DNA from: Desulfobulbus sp.
Lineage (GTDB): Bacteria > Desulfobacterota > Desulfobulbia > Desulfobulbales > Desulfobulbaceae
Assembly (NCBI GenBank): GCA_031280615.1
Contig: JAITGO010000006.1
Location: 62,001 to 126,000 of the forward strand
Direction of reading: 5' to 3'
DNA length: 64,000 nucleotides
Shown here: positions 8,303-17,817 of the stretch, piece after piece
Layout of the letters: each line of letters opens with the position of its first letter
How positions within the stretch are numbered: the first letter of the stretch is position 1
Made by a program: the position numbers and the translations under genes
Notes under the pieces: model-generated
Database searches by the model: none
Seen by the model: only the letters and a program-made list of their open reading frames with translations
Told to the model about the DNA's origin: nothing

Positions 8303-9271
8303 ATGGAGACGCAACATTGGCAAAGTCCTGCGCGCAGCGAATACCAATGGATGGCAGAAAAGAAAGAAAACCTGATCTGGGATGAGTATCAAATCCGGCC
8401 GGGTATCAAGTTGGCGGTGCAAAATGTGCCGCCTCTCGGCACGCCGCTTTGTTTCGATTACGAGACCTCGAACCCTCCCATCCAATTTTTATACTGTCTT
8501 TCCGGCAGCACCCGGATTCGCATCGTCCACAACGACGGTACCAAGGTCTCCGGCCGGATCGCATCGAAACAGTATTCCATTTCCTATGTGCCGGATACCC
8601 GCGGCACATGCGTCACCGAGGCCGGTTGCCCCCTGCGATCGATCGCCTTGCTGATCGCGCCGAACACCTTGCACCAATTGACGCGGCAGACCGAGGCGAG
8701 CTCGGTGGAGCAGGTCAGGAATCTCATGGCCGAAATGACCAAGGCGTTCTTTTACCGGGAGTTCACCTTGCCGCTTCCCCTGGAGATCACGGTCAGGCAG
8801 ATTCTGGATTGTCCGATGCTGAACCGGGGGCTGAAAAAGGTTTTCCTGGAATACAAGGCCATGGAGCTTTTTTACAATCAACTCAGCCTGCTCGATTTAT
8901 CCGGGGAAGAGTGCAAGAAGACCGCCGCCTTCGAATTGGAGGCGGTCCAGCGGGTACACGACCTGCTGATGCGGGATCTGGCTTCGCCGCCTTCCTTGCT
9001 CTGTCTGGCGAAAAAGGTGGGGCTGACGCACACCAGGTTGAACAAGCTGTTCCGGCTGGTCCACCACGACACGGTTTTTGGCGTCTTGCGGACGCGGCGG
9101 CTGGAATGCGCCAAGAAAATGCTGGAAGACACCAGGAAAAGCGTTTCGGAGGTGGCGTACGAATGCGGTTTTGCCACCCCCAGCCATCTTTCCCGGGCGT
9201 TCTTCGACCAGTACGGCATCCAGCCGAAACGGTATCAAACGGAACTGAACTCGGCCGAAACCACGGTTTGA
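8303..9271 (+). CDS. AraC-family regulator, PchR/YbtA-like
   Basis: A 322-residue regulator. The N-terminal ~200 residues resemble the effector-binding half of PchR and YbtA (for example IQFLYCLSGSTRIRI). The C-terminal ~100 residues are an AraC DNA-binding domain with two HTH units, ending in the family signature VSEVAYECGFATPSHLSRAF. In Pseudomonas and Yersinia such proteins sense the intracellular ferri-siderophore and activate biosynthesis and uptake genes. ATG 8303 is chosen because GGGAGGGGAAGG lies directly before it; an upstream in-frame start at 8141 would add an unstructured tail. Its likely targets are the TATTC-N6-TGACRGAA sites at 14230, 17738 and 21424. Confidence 0.88.
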   Translation: METQHWQSPARSEYQWMAEKKENLIWDEYQIRPGIKLAVQNVPPLGTPLCFDYETSNPPIQFLYCLSGSTRIRIVHNDGTKVSGRIASKQYSISYVPDTRGTCVTEAGCPLRSIALLIAPNTLHQLTRQTEASSVEQVRNLMAEMTKAFFYREFTLPLPLEITVRQILDCPMLNRGLKKVFLEYKAMELFYNQLSLLDLSGEECKKTAAFELEAVQRVHDLLMRDLASPPSLLCLAKKVGLTHTRLNKLFRLVHHDTVFGVLRTRRLECAKKMLEDTRKSVSEVAYECGFATPSHLSRAFFDQYGIQPKRYQTELNSAETTV

Positions 9272-9287
9272 ACGGGCCGGCCGTTCA
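9269..9287. terminator. Hairpin between convergent genes
   Basis: TGAACGG (9269-9275) and CCGTTCA (9281-9287) form a 7-bp stem with a GC-rich loop. It overlaps the AraC gene stop codon and lies just beyond the efflux gene's stop. There is no T-tract, so termination is only suggested. Confidence 0.35.
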
Positions 9288-9292
9288 TCCGT

Positions 9293-10843
9293 TCATTTCC
9301 CCTCCCGATACCGCGCCAACGAGAGGCGTTCCCGATCCCTTTCCGGAGCTGCGGCGGTGGCCTGCAGCAGGGCCAGGGTCTGGACGAAACGGTTTGCCCG
9401 CGCCTCGGTCTCCGCCAGCATTGCCTGCCGCCATTTGAGATCTGCCTCCAGCAGATCCGCAAGGTTGATCGCCCCCAAATCATACTGATGCTGTGCCAGC
9501 AGATACCTGGTGCGGGCCTCGTGGGCCGCGTCCGCCGTGGCAACCAAGGTGCGGGCTCCGGTTCCCAGAGCGCCCAGGCAATCGGCCACATCGGCATAGG
9601 CGCGCAACACCACCTGCTGCCAAGCGGCATGCGCCTCTTCGGCCCCGGCCTCCTTCATACGCTTGCGGGCTTGCAGGGCTCCGCCTTGAAACAGCGGCTG
9701 AAACAGGGAGATGCCCACGCTCCACACCCCGGCATGGTCGAGAAAGAGGGCGGGCTTGTCATCGATGGGCCGCGACACGCTGTAGCCGGCGCTGCCAACC
9801 AGGGTGATGCCGGGATACAGGTCGGCAACCGCCACCCCAACCTCAGCCGTGGCTTGATGCACCAGCGCCTCGGCCTCGCGGACATCCGGCCGGCCACGCA
9901 CCACCTCGCCGGGCAGGGCAAGGGGAAGGCGGGTGGGCAAGGTGAAATCCTCCAGGGAAAATTCGGGCAAATGCGCCTCGGAAGGCGGACTGCCGAGAAG
10001 AATGGCCAATTGATGCCGATTGGCCGATAGGGTCTGTTCGAGCGGGGGCAAGGTGGCCGCCAGGTCGGCCAAGTCGTTTTTCGCCGTGCTTACCGCATAC
10101 GTCGAAGCCCCGCCCGCTTTGTTTTTGGCTTGCGCGATTGCCACCTGCTGCCGACGGATATCGAGCATGGTCCGGACGGTTGCAATCGAGGCCCTGGTTT
10201 CGGCATCCCGGACCGCCGCCACCGCGACGGTGCCGGCCAGGGAAAGCCGAGCCGCCTCCAGGGCGTATTGTTGCCGGTCGACCTGGGCGGCCAGTGCTTC
10301 CAGTTGCCGCCGGCCCTGACCGAGAATATCCAGGGTATATCTGAGGTTCACCCCTGCGGTGTACTGGGTGAAGGGACTGGGGGCATAGGGCATGCTGGCG
10401 GGCAACGAACCGGAGGAGCCCATCTGGGCCATGTTGAGCTGTTGCGGCGTGGCCGAGGCGGTCAAATCCAGGGCGGGAAACCACACCTCTCCCGCTTCGA
10501 CCCGCCAGGTTTCCTCGGCCTGGCGCAACACGGCCCTGATGCGCGCCAGGTCGGGACTATGGCTCAAGGCTCGTTCCACCAGGCCGCTCATTTTCTCGTT
10601 GCCGAGTTGCTCCCACCACTGGGTATGCGGCGGACCCGGCACCAACACCTGGGCATTGCCGGCCACGCCCCGGTCCTCATCGGCAGGAATGCCGGCAATG
10701 GCCTCGGGCTGCCGTTCTTCGGTAAATCGCGAAGCCCCGGCCGGCTCAAGGGGCTTGAAATCCGGGCCCACCGTGCATCCGGCAGGCAGCAGGCACAACA
10801 GGACCAGGCAGGTCGTTTTTAGTCCAAGGTTTTTTTGTAGCAT
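9293..10843 (-). CDS. RND/type I outer-membrane efflux lipoprotein, NodT family
   Basis: This 516-residue outer-membrane factor is of the TolC/OprM type, forming a trimeric channel across the outer membrane and periplasm. The N-terminus is a lipoprotein signal (CLVLLCLLPAGC) followed by TVGPDFKP, the hallmark of NodT proteins. Two repeated coiled-coil OEP domains follow (about residues 80-290 and 310-500). ATG 10843 gives the signal peptide directly and overlaps the upstream ABC gene by 25 bp, so translation is probably coupled. It is the last gene of a three-gene leftward operon and the probable outer-membrane exit for whatever that ABC system moves. Confidence 0.9.
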   Translation of the reverse strand: MLQKNLGLKTTCLVLLCLLPAGCTVGPDFKPLEPAGASRFTEERQPEAIAGIPADEDRGVAGNAQVLVPGPPHTQWWEQLGNEKMSGLVERALSHSPDLARIRAVLRQAEETWRVEAGEVWFPALDLTASATPQQLNMAQMGSSGSLPASMPYAPSPFTQYTAGVNLRYTLDILGQGRRQLEALAAQVDRQQYALEAARLSLAGTVAVAAVRDAETRASIATVRTMLDIRRQQVAIAQAKNKAGGASTYAVSTAKNDLADLAATLPPLEQTLSANRHQLAILLGSPPSEAHLPEFSLEDFTLPTRLPLALPGEVVRGRPDVREAEALVHQATAEVGVAVADLYPGITLVGSAGYSVSRPIDDKPALFLDHAGVWSVGISLFQPLFQGGALQARKRMKEAGAEEAHAAWQQVVLRAYADVADCLGALGTGARTLVATADAAHEARTRYLLAQHQYDLGAINLADLLEADLKWRQAMLAETEARANRFVQTLALLQATAAAPERDRERLSLARYREGK

Positions 10844-12972
10844 TTGACAGCCACCCCAATGGCGACAACGGTGAAAAGGGCAATGGGCCAGATATGCACC
10901 CACATCTGCCAGAGATCCGCCCCCTTGAGCATGATGCTCCGGATAAGCCGCAAAAAATGGGTGACGGGCAGCACATTACCGATGTGCTGGGCCCACGGCG
11001 GCATACCGGAAAAGGGAAACATGAAGCCGGAAATGAGCACGCCCGGCAGGAAATAAAAAAAGGTGAGCTGCATGGCCTGCATCTGGTTGCGGGCCAGCGA
11101 AGAAAAGGTGATGCCCATGGCCAGGCAGGCAGTGATGAAGAGTAGGGCGGAGACATACACGGCCGCCAGGCTGCCGAGGCAGGGGACATGAAAGAGAAAA
11201 CGAGCCGCCAGCAGAATGAGCGTAACCTGAGTCAGGCCGATGAACACATAGGGCACGATCTTGCCGCTGATCACTTCCAGGGGCCTGACCGGTGCGGCCA
11301 GCAGGTTTTCCATGGTGCCGCGCTCGCGTTCGCGGGTCATGGCCAGGCCGGTCATCATCACCATGGTCATGTTGAGCACCGTGCCGATGAGGCCGGGGAT
11401 GATGTTGTATTGGGAACTCCATTCCGGATTGTACAGATTGTGCACCCGTACATCGAAAGCGGGCTGCGAGGCGCGCAGGGAGAGGAGGGGGCCCTGGAAA
11501 TCGCGGGTCGATACGGAACGGATCAGCATCAGCATCGAAGAGACCGCCCGGGAAGAGGCTGCCGGATCCGTGGCATCGGCTTCCAGCAACAGGGACGGCC
11601 GCTCGCCGCGGACCAGACGGCGGGAAAAATCGGGCGGGATGGTCAGGACAAACTGGACCCGGCCCTGTTCCAGGGCTTGGCGGCCGGCCTCTTCGCTCGG
11701 CAATTCCTCCACAAAGGAAAAGTAGCCGCTGTTGTCCATTGCCGACAGAAAAGAACGAGTGAATTCGCTGTGTTCTCCGGCCAGGACGGCGGTGTCCATA
11801 TGCTTGGGATCCATGTTGATCGCGAAACCGAACAGCATGACCTGGACGATGGGCAGGCCGATGGTCATGCCGAAGGTCATGCGATCCCGCCGCAGTTGCA
11901 GAAACTCCTTGAGCACGATGCCCCACCAGCGGATCAAGGAAAAGGCAATGCCGGCAGCGGGTTGTGCAGGGGGGGAAGCAATCGGCAGCGATTGTTCGGC
12001 GGATTGCTCGCCGGATTGCCCGCAGGTGGGCTCGTTATCGGCGGCCGCGCCATCTTTCCGGCCCATGAGGTGAATGAACACCTCTTCCAAGCCGGTGGGG
12101 ATGGGGCGTATCTGGAGGGCATCGTGCTCTTGCGCCACTTCGGCCAAGGTGACGGCCAGGGTCTCCTTGTTTCGTCCGGTGACGTGCAGAGTCGCGCCGA
12201 AGGCCACGGTTTGCTCCACCCCGGGCTGGCCGTCCAGTATTCGGCCCGCGACGGCCGGTTCGGCGCCGCTGACGGCAAAGGTGGCCAAATTTTCCCGTTC
12301 GATCATTTCGGCCGCCGTGCCCTGGGCCAGCAGCACGCCATCGGCGATATACGCCAGCTTGTGGCACCGCTCCGCTTCGTCCATGTAGTGGGTGCTGACC
12401 AGCACGGACATGCCCTTGGCGGCCAGGTGATGGATGTTGTCCCAAAAATCCCGCCGGGCCTTGGGATCCACCCCGGCGGTGGGTTCGTCCAGCAGCAACA
12501 GGCGCGGGTCGTGCAGCATGCAGGCGGCCAGGGCCAGACGCTGTTTCCAGCCTCCGGATAGATTGCCGGCCAATTGATCGGCCCGGCCGTGCAGGTTCAG
12601 GTCGGCCAACACCCGCTCCACGGCCGCGCGGCGCTCGGGCACACGGTAAATACGGGCGGTAAAGGCCAAATTTTCCCGAATGGTCAGATCTTCCCAAAAG
12701 GAAAACCGTTGGGTCATGTAGCCGACATGGCTGCGGATGATGATGCTTTGGCTGCGGATATCCAGCCCCAGGCAGGTGCCGGTACCGGAATCCGGGGTCA
12801 ACAGGCCGCACAGCATGCGGATCGAGGTGGTTTTGCCGCTACCGTTGGGACCGAGAAACCCAAAAATTTCCCCTGGCGCCACGGTGAGCGACAGGTCTTT
12901 CACCACATGCCGGCCGCCAAAGTATTTGTTCAATCCCCGAACCGCGATGGCCGGAGCGGGCAGGGCGCTCAT
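10819..12972 (-). CDS. ABC transporter, fused ATPase and ABC-2 permease (YbhF-YbhS-like)
   Basis: A 717-residue fusion. Residues about 1-310 form an ATPase with Walker A GPNGSGKTT, signature NLSGGWKQRL and Walker B LLLLDEPTAGVD, followed by an H-loop region STHYMDEAE. A low-complexity linker (about 310-345) leads to an ABC-2 permease with one N-terminal membrane span, a large extracytoplasmic loop and five C-terminal spans. In YbhFSR the ATPase and two permeases are separate; here one polypeptide carries both, so it probably works as a homodimer. It overlaps the upstream HlyD gene by ATGA (12969-12972). The role is likely drug or siderophore export, by context. Confidence 0.9.
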   Translation of the reverse strand: MSALPAPAIAVRGLNKYFGGRHVVKDLSLTVAPGEIFGFLGPNGSGKTTSIRMLCGLLTPDSGTGTCLGLDIRSQSIIIRSHVGYMTQRFSFWEDLTIRENLAFTARIYRVPERRAAVERVLADLNLHGRADQLAGNLSGGWKQRLALAACMLHDPRLLLLDEPTAGVDPKARRDFWDNIHHLAAKGMSVLVSTHYMDEAERCHKLAYIADGVLLAQGTAAEMIERENLATFAVSGAEPAVAGRILDGQPGVEQTVAFGATLHVTGRNKETLAVTLAEVAQEHDALQIRPIPTGLEEVFIHLMGRKDGAAADNEPTCGQSGEQSAEQSLPIASPPAQPAAGIAFSLIRWWGIVLKEFLQLRRDRMTFGMTIGLPIVQVMLFGFAINMDPKHMDTAVLAGEHSEFTRSFLSAMDNSGYFSFVEELPSEEAGRQALEQGRVQFVLTIPPDFSRRLVRGERPSLLLEADATDPAASSRAVSSMLMLIRSVSTRDFQGPLLSLRASQPAFDVRVHNLYNPEWSSQYNIIPGLIGTVLNMTMVMMTGLAMTRERERGTMENLLAAPVRPLEVISGKIVPYVFIGLTQVTLILLAARFLFHVPCLGSLAAVYVSALLFITACLAMGITFSSLARNQMQAMQLTFFYFLPGVLISGFMFPFSGMPPWAQHIGNVLPVTHFLRLIRSIMLKGADLWQMWVHIWPIALFTVVAIGVAVKCYKKTLD

Positions 12973-14042
12973 GGCAGTTCCACGGTCACGGGCAAGCCTG
13001 GATGCAACGGCGGCCGCGTGGGGACGCGGGCGGGTTGTTCCTGTTGGTCCTGCGACTGAGATGCGGTGAAATCGGGCGGTGGATCCGGGTGGGCCTCCAC
13101 CGGAAAGATCAATTTCTTCCGGGTGTCGTTACTGTAGATGACCGGCGGGGTGTATTCCGCCTCCGGCCCCACAAACGAGATGCGGCAGGCAACCGGCTCC
13201 TGCCAGCCGTCCACCCGCACCAAAACCCGTTGCCCCAGGCGTAAGCGGGTGACTGTCTGTTCAGGAACGAAAAAACGGATTTTGACCTTGTCCGGCGGCA
13301 GCAGTTTGACCACCGGCGTGCCCGGGGGAATCCATTCCCCGATGCGAAACAGGGTGTCCACCACCAGGCACGGGGCAGGAGCCGCAACCGGCACCAGCAG
13401 CGACTTCTGCGCCAGGCGCCAACGGCATTCGACCAGAGCGGCTTCCGCTTTCCCAACCAGAGCGGCCTGGGCCTCGATTTGGTGCTCGCGGGCCGCCAAC
13501 TCCGCCACCTCCAGTTGCGCGGCCAGTTCCCTGACCTTCTGGGCATCGGCGGTATGCCGGGTCTGGCTGGTTTCCAGGTCTGCCTGGGAAATGGCCCCGG
13601 AGGTTCTTTGCGCCGTGTCGCGCCGAAGCTGCTTGGCGGAGCGCTCCTCCTCGGCCTTGGCTCCGGCCAGCTGGGCACGGATCGCCTCCAGTTCCGGAGG
13701 GCGTTTGCCCAGGCGCAAATCCGCCAGAACAGCCTTCTGGGCCGCCAGTTCCCGCTCGGCCCGCGCCACCTCTTCTCGTTCTTCCACCGCTTCCAGGTCA
13801 AACAGGCCGGCACCGGGCAACACGGCTTGTCCGCGCCGCACCTTCAACGTCTCCAGGCGGCCGCCAAACGGCGAGGCCACGTAGACATACTCGCCCTCCA
13901 CGTATCCTTGCGCCCTGTCGGCGGCATCGCCACCACCGCATCCGTTGGCCGACAAGGCGCACAAAAGCAGGCACAGCGCCATTGTCAGGCGGATGCGGAG
14001 AACGGAGCGATCGAAACAGGGAAACGGCAGGTTATTGTTCAT
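12969..14042 (-). CDS. HlyD-family periplasmic adaptor (YbhG-like)
   Basis: A 357-residue membrane-fusion protein. An N-terminal hydrophobic segment (MALCLLLCALSANGC) is a signal anchor or a poor lipobox. It is followed by a biotinyl-lipoyl half (GGRLETLKVRRGQAV), a long alpha-helical hairpin rich in Ala/Glu/Arg (about residues 90-220), the second lipoyl half and a beta-barrel (IRFFVPEQTVTRLRLGQRV). It should bridge the fused ABC protein and the NodT channel. It is the first gene of the leftward operon and diverges from the ABC half-transporter genes, sharing the 14043-14252 control region. The C-terminus is Pro/Gln-rich. Confidence 0.9.
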   Translation of the reverse strand: MNNNLPFPCFDRSVLRIRLTMALCLLLCALSANGCGGGDAADRAQGYVEGEYVYVASPFGGRLETLKVRRGQAVLPGAGLFDLEAVEEREEVARAERELAAQKAVLADLRLGKRPPELEAIRAQLAGAKAEEERSAKQLRRDTAQRTSGAISQADLETSQTRHTADAQKVRELAAQLEVAELAAREHQIEAQAALVGKAEAALVECRWRLAQKSLLVPVAAPAPCLVVDTLFRIGEWIPPGTPVVKLLPPDKVKIRFFVPEQTVTRLRLGQRVLVRVDGWQEPVACRISFVGPEAEYTPPVIYSNDTRKKLIFPVEAHPDPPPDFTASQSQDQQEQPARVPTRPPLHPGLPVTVELP

Positions 14043-14158
14043 ACGATGTCGGCAGTGGTTTTTTGTTCATCGTTCGGTAGCGGCTACGCATCAAGGGGTG
14101 CAATCATCCCTGGACGCGCGCAAACCATACAATGTAGCGCGTCGTCGCTCTTTCATCT

Positions 14159-14176
14159 GCGGAATTTTTTCTGTCA
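14159..14176 (-). promoter_or_regulatory. Candidate AraC-type operator D, facing the efflux operon
   Basis: On the minus strand TGACAGAA (14176-14169) is followed two bases later by AATTCCGC (14166-14159). This resembles the TGACGGAAG-ATTCC-GCCG order at 17749. It lies about 120 bp before the HlyD start. GCGGAATT at 14159-14166 is also mirrored by AATTCCGC at 14209-14216. The TATTC half is not present, so this is the weakest of the four sites. Confidence 0.35.
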
Positions 14177-14229
14177 TCAAAACCACTGGCAACGGAATCG
14201 CACCGAGCAATTCCGCAATGGCAAGAATT

Positions 14230-14262
14230 TATTCTCGATATGACGGAAGGTTTTGCCGATTC
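14230..14262 (+). promoter_or_regulatory. Candidate AraC-type operator A
   Basis: TATTC (14230-14234), six bases, TGACGGAAG (14241-14249), five bases, GCCGATTC (14255-14262). The same 22 defined bases at the same spacing recur at 17738-17770. The open reading frame of the decayed ABC gene starts inside this site, suggesting a deletion fused the control region to the gene body. Confidence 0.55.
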
Positions 14263-15845
14263 GTTTTAGGCAACGTCAGGCAACCGTGTTCGCCTTTGCC
14301 TGTCGCAATGCCGCCTTCAGGATCTCCCATCTTGGCGCCTTCCGGCTCGAACAGATCCTGCGGACCCGACTGTCCGCCCATCTGGCCGAGGTGCCTCTGG
14401 GATTTGTGGTGTCCTCCGGTTCCGGGACCCTGAAAAAAGTGCTGTTGGACGATGTCCGCAACCTGCATGCCTTTGTGGCCGACAGCACCCCGTTCATCGG
14501 CCGCAGCGTGGTGGCGCCGGTGGCTTCGCTGATCATGCTCATGCTCGTCGACTGGCGGCTGGCTGCGACCAGCATCGCCTTGCTTTGTTTCGGCGCCCTG
14601 CTGATGTATTTCGTCATGCGGGATTCCGCCTCCCTCCGTAAAGAATACGCCCAGAGTCAGGAGCGGATCAATGCGGCGGTGATCGAGTTTGTCCAAGCCA
14701 TGCCGGTAGTGCGGACCTTCGACGACGGTTCGGGCTCTTTCCGCCGTTTTCAGGAAGCCCTGGCCGGCTATCGTCTGGCACTCAAAAAATGGATAGCCGC
14801 CACCGGGATATCGGCCCGCCTGGGGATGTTGATACTCAGTCCCGTGCCCACCCTGATTGCCGTTGTCGGTGTGGGCATGGTGTTGCTGGGCCATGGCAGC
14901 CTGGATTTCCCTTCATTGATCGCGGCCCTGTTGCTCAGCACCGGCATGGCCGACGCGTTGATGCCCTTAATGTGGTTGAACAATTTCATCAAGAAATCCC
15001 AGGCCAGCGCCTTGCGCATCCAGGAAATCCTGAATGTGCCCGTTTTGTCGAAGACCAGCGCTCCGCAGCAGCCCAAGGATGCGTCGGTCCGGTTCGACCG
15101 GGTTTGGTTCAGATATGAAAACAGGCAGTAGGATGCCTTGAAAGATGTCAGCTTCACCGCTGCGCCGGGCACGGTGACCGCCCTGGTCGGGCCGTCCGGT
15201 GCCGGTAAAAGCACGGTGGCCAAGTTGATTCCCCGGTTCTGGGATGTTACTGCCGGCCGGATTCGGATCGGTGGCACGGATATCCGCGACATGCTTCCCG
15301 AGACGCTGATGGCCACGGTTTCCTTTGTTTTCCAGGATACCTTCCTGTTCCAGGACAGCATCGAGGCCAATATTCGCATGGCCCGGCCCGAGGCGTCTTT
15401 CGAGCAGGTGGTTGCCGCCGCCGAGGCTGCCAGGATCCACGATTTCATTCTCTCTCTGCCGGAAGGGTACCAAACCCGGGCCGGCGACCGGGGAACCCGG
15501 CTTTCAGGCGGTCAGCGCCAGCGGATCACCATCGCCCGCGCCATCCTGCGGGAAGCGCCGGTGGTAATTCTCGACGAAGCCACGGCTTTTGCCGATCCGG
15601 AAAACGAGGAGGAGATCATCGAGGCGCTCGCCAACCTGATGCGCGACCGGACCGTCATCGTCATTGCCCATCGCCTGGCCACCATCAAGGACGTGGACCA
15701 GATTGTGGTCTTCGATAAAGGCGAGGTGGCGGAGATCGGCAGCCACGGGCAACTGGTCGACCGAGAAGGCGTGTACCAGCGGTTGTGGCGCAATTTCGAG
15801 ACGGCGCAACAATGGGATCTCAAGCAGAGCGAGGTGCGGGCATGA
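14253..15845 (+). pseudogene. Decayed ABC half-transporter (YbtP-like), truncated and with an in-frame TAG
   Basis: The frame would encode an exporter-fold half-transporter but lacks about 65-70 N-terminal residues, including the first membrane helices, judged against the paralogue at 17818. It begins at a TTG inside operator A with no ribosome-binding site. The transmembrane part then runs to TAG at 15129-15131. The same frame resumes immediately as DALKDVSF and continues through Walker A GPSGAGKST, signature LSGGQRQR, Walker B VVILDEATAFAD and an H-loop AHRLAT to the stop at 15845. Internal restart at TTG 15138 could make a lone ATPase domain. Its D-loop (AFADPENE) matches the gene at 17818. 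The next gene overlaps by ATGA. Confidence 0.8.
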
Positions 15846-17629
15846 ACAACGATACCGGCAAACGTCTGCTCACTCTCCGCGAAGCATACCGGCTGGCCTT
15901 GATGATCGCCGACAAAGAGGCCGGCCTGCTCAAACGCATCCTGCTGTTGTTCGCGCTCTCCTTTTTTGCCCAGGGGTGCGCCTATCTCTGCTTCTATCCC
16001 TTGCTGCAGGCGCTTTTCGCCAGTCCGCCCGATCTGCGCGCCGCCGGCTGGTGGCTGGTGGCGATGGCAGTGCTGGGAGCGCTGGACCTCTGCTGCCGTT
16101 GGCTGGCCCATAACTTCGATTACACCGGCGCCATCGTCGATGTCACCCACCGACTGCGGGAAAAACTGGGCGACCGGTTGCGACGCATGCCCCTGGAGGC
16201 GCTGTCCGGCCACAGGATCGGGGATTTGAACGCCACGCTTTCGCTCTGTGTGGACAATGCCGTACTGCACATGGGAGTGGTTGCCTCGTTGATCCTCCAG
16301 ACCCTGGTCGTGCCGACAGTGGTGATCGTGGGCACCTTGTGGGCCGATTGGCGGCTGTCGTTGGTCCTGGTACTTCTTTTTCCCCTGGCCGTGCCTATTT
16401 ACCGTTGGCGGCGGCGGTCGTCGCACGAGGAGAAAAGAGAGGTGACCCGGGCCTATGCCGATGTCGAGTCGGACAGCATCGAATACATCCAGGGCCTGCC
16501 GGTGCTGCGGGCCGTCAACCAGGTTGGGGAAAAATCGGGCCGAATGCAAGCCTCGATCGCAAGCCTGAGAGCCGCGCAGGCCAACGGGCTGATCGAGGCG
16601 ACCCTGCCCGCGCTGTTGATATCCACCTTGGTGGAACTCGGCCTGTTGACGGTCCTGGCATTGGGGACCTATCGGGTTTTGGGCGGCACCTGCACCGTTC
16701 CGGTACTCGCCGCCCTCCTGGTGATGATCAGCCGCTTGTCCGAGCCCCTGACGATTTTCGTCAATGTCACGACCGTGCTCGATGTCGTCGAATCCTCTTT
16801 TGCCCGTATCCGGGAACTGCTGGCCATTGAAGATCTGCCCGTGCTCCCCGCAGCCGGGCAGCCCGACCGCTATTCCGTTACCTTCGAGCAGGTCGATTTT
16901 GCCTATAAGGGGCAGGAGAGCAGGACCCTGGCCCAGGTCAGCTTTTCGTTGCCACCCAACTCGTTGACCGCGCTGGTCGGCCCTTCGGGATCGGGAAAAA
17001 CCACGGTTGCCAAACTGATCATGCGCTATGCCGATCCCCAGTCCGGGCTGGTCCGCATCGGCAATTGCGACCTCCGGACCCTGCAGCAAGAAACGCTGAT
17101 GAATTGCCTTTCGGTCGTTTTCCAGGACGTCTACCTGTTCGACGACACAATTTTCAACAATATCCGCATGGGGCGGCCGGAGGCCAGCGACAGCGAGGTC
17201 GAGGCGGCCGCCCGGGCGGCGTACTGCCACGATTTCATCGACCAACTCCCCCAAGGCTACCAAACACGGATCGGCGATATCGGCGGCACCCTTTCCGGCG
17301 GCGAACGCCAGCGGATCAGCATTGCCCGCGCCATGTTGAAGAATGCCCCCATCGTCATTCTCGACGAACCCACCGCCTCGCTCGACACCGAAAGCGAAGT
17401 GGAGGTCCAGCGCGCCATCGATACCCTGGTGCGCAACCGGACGGTGATCGTCATCGCCCATCGGCTCTCCACCATCATGAAGGCGGAGAGCATCCTGGTC
17501 ATTGACGACGGCCGCCTGGTCGAGCAGGGCACCCACGCACAGTTACTGGCGCAACAGGGACGGTACTGCCAGATGTGGGAGGTCCAGCAGCGGGCCAAGC
17601 AATGGTCCCTGCACAAGGCAAGGGCGTAG
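15842..17629 (+). CDS. ABC half-transporter, exporter fold, YbtQ-like (first pair)
   Basis: A 595-residue fused membrane and ATPase protein. Six predicted helices occupy about residues 20-320. The nucleotide-binding domain has GPSGSGKTT, LSGGERQRI, IVILDEPTASLD and AHRLST. In Yersinia, YbtP and YbtQ are exporter-fold ABC proteins that import ferri-yersiniabactin across the inner membrane. This gene resembles the second member of such a pair, as its SLD D-loop also occurs in the gene at 19644. Its natural partner upstream is decayed, so it may act with the 17818 product or as a homodimer. ATG 15842 overlaps the upstream stop by ATGA. Confidence 0.9.
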   Translation: MNNDTGKRLLTLREAYRLALMIADKEAGLLKRILLLFALSFFAQGCAYLCFYPLLQALFASPPDLRAAGWWLVAMAVLGALDLCCRWLAHNFDYTGAIVDVTHRLREKLGDRLRRMPLEALSGHRIGDLNATLSLCVDNAVLHMGVVASLILQTLVVPTVVIVGTLWADWRLSLVLVLLFPLAVPIYRWRRRSSHEEKREVTRAYADVESDSIEYIQGLPVLRAVNQVGEKSGRMQASIASLRAAQANGLIEATLPALLISTLVELGLLTVLALGTYRVLGGTCTVPVLAALLVMISRLSEPLTIFVNVTTVLDVVESSFARIRELLAIEDLPVLPAAGQPDRYSVTFEQVDFAYKGQESRTLAQVSFSLPPNSLTALVGPSGSGKTTVAKLIMRYADPQSGLVRIGNCDLRTLQQETLMNCLSVVFQDVYLFDDTIFNNIRMGRPEASDSEVEAAARAAYCHDFIDQLPQGYQTRIGDIGGTLSGGERQRISIARAMLKNAPIVILDEPTASLDTESEVEVQRAIDTLVRNRTVIVIAHRLSTIMKAESILVIDDGRLVEQGTHAQLLAQQGRYCQMWEVQQRAKQWSLHKARA

Positions 17630-17737
17630 CCGTTCCGGTTTTCCCGCCCCGGTCCGTCCGCCGGCCTTTCTCTGAGCTTGGAGGCCAGGCGGACCGGACC
17701 GGCAAGGGTGCCACTCGGTTCCGCAACAACAAAAAAA

Positions 17738-17780
17738 TATTCGCCAGGTGACGGAAGATTCCGCCGATTCATCGTACTAA
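17738..17780 (+). promoter_or_regulatory. Candidate AraC-type operator B and promoter of the second ABC pair
   Basis: TATTC (17738-17742), six bases, TGACGGAAG (17749-17757), five bases, GCCGATTC (17763-17770), preceded by seven A's. A -10-like TACTAA lies at 17775-17780, 20 bp after TGACGG. The absence of a well-spaced -35 suggests activator dependence. It is 38 bp before ATG 17818. Confidence 0.55.
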
Positions 17781-17817
17781 TCGCCATCCATGAACCCGAG
17801 TCGACAGGATAGCGAAC

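Noticed and set aside
15129..15131. In-frame TAG in the first ABC gene read as pyrrolysine or suppressed amber
   Set aside because: The same gene also lacks its N-terminal helices and a ribosome-binding site, which fits ordinary decay better. Nothing nearby suggests pyrrolysine machinery.
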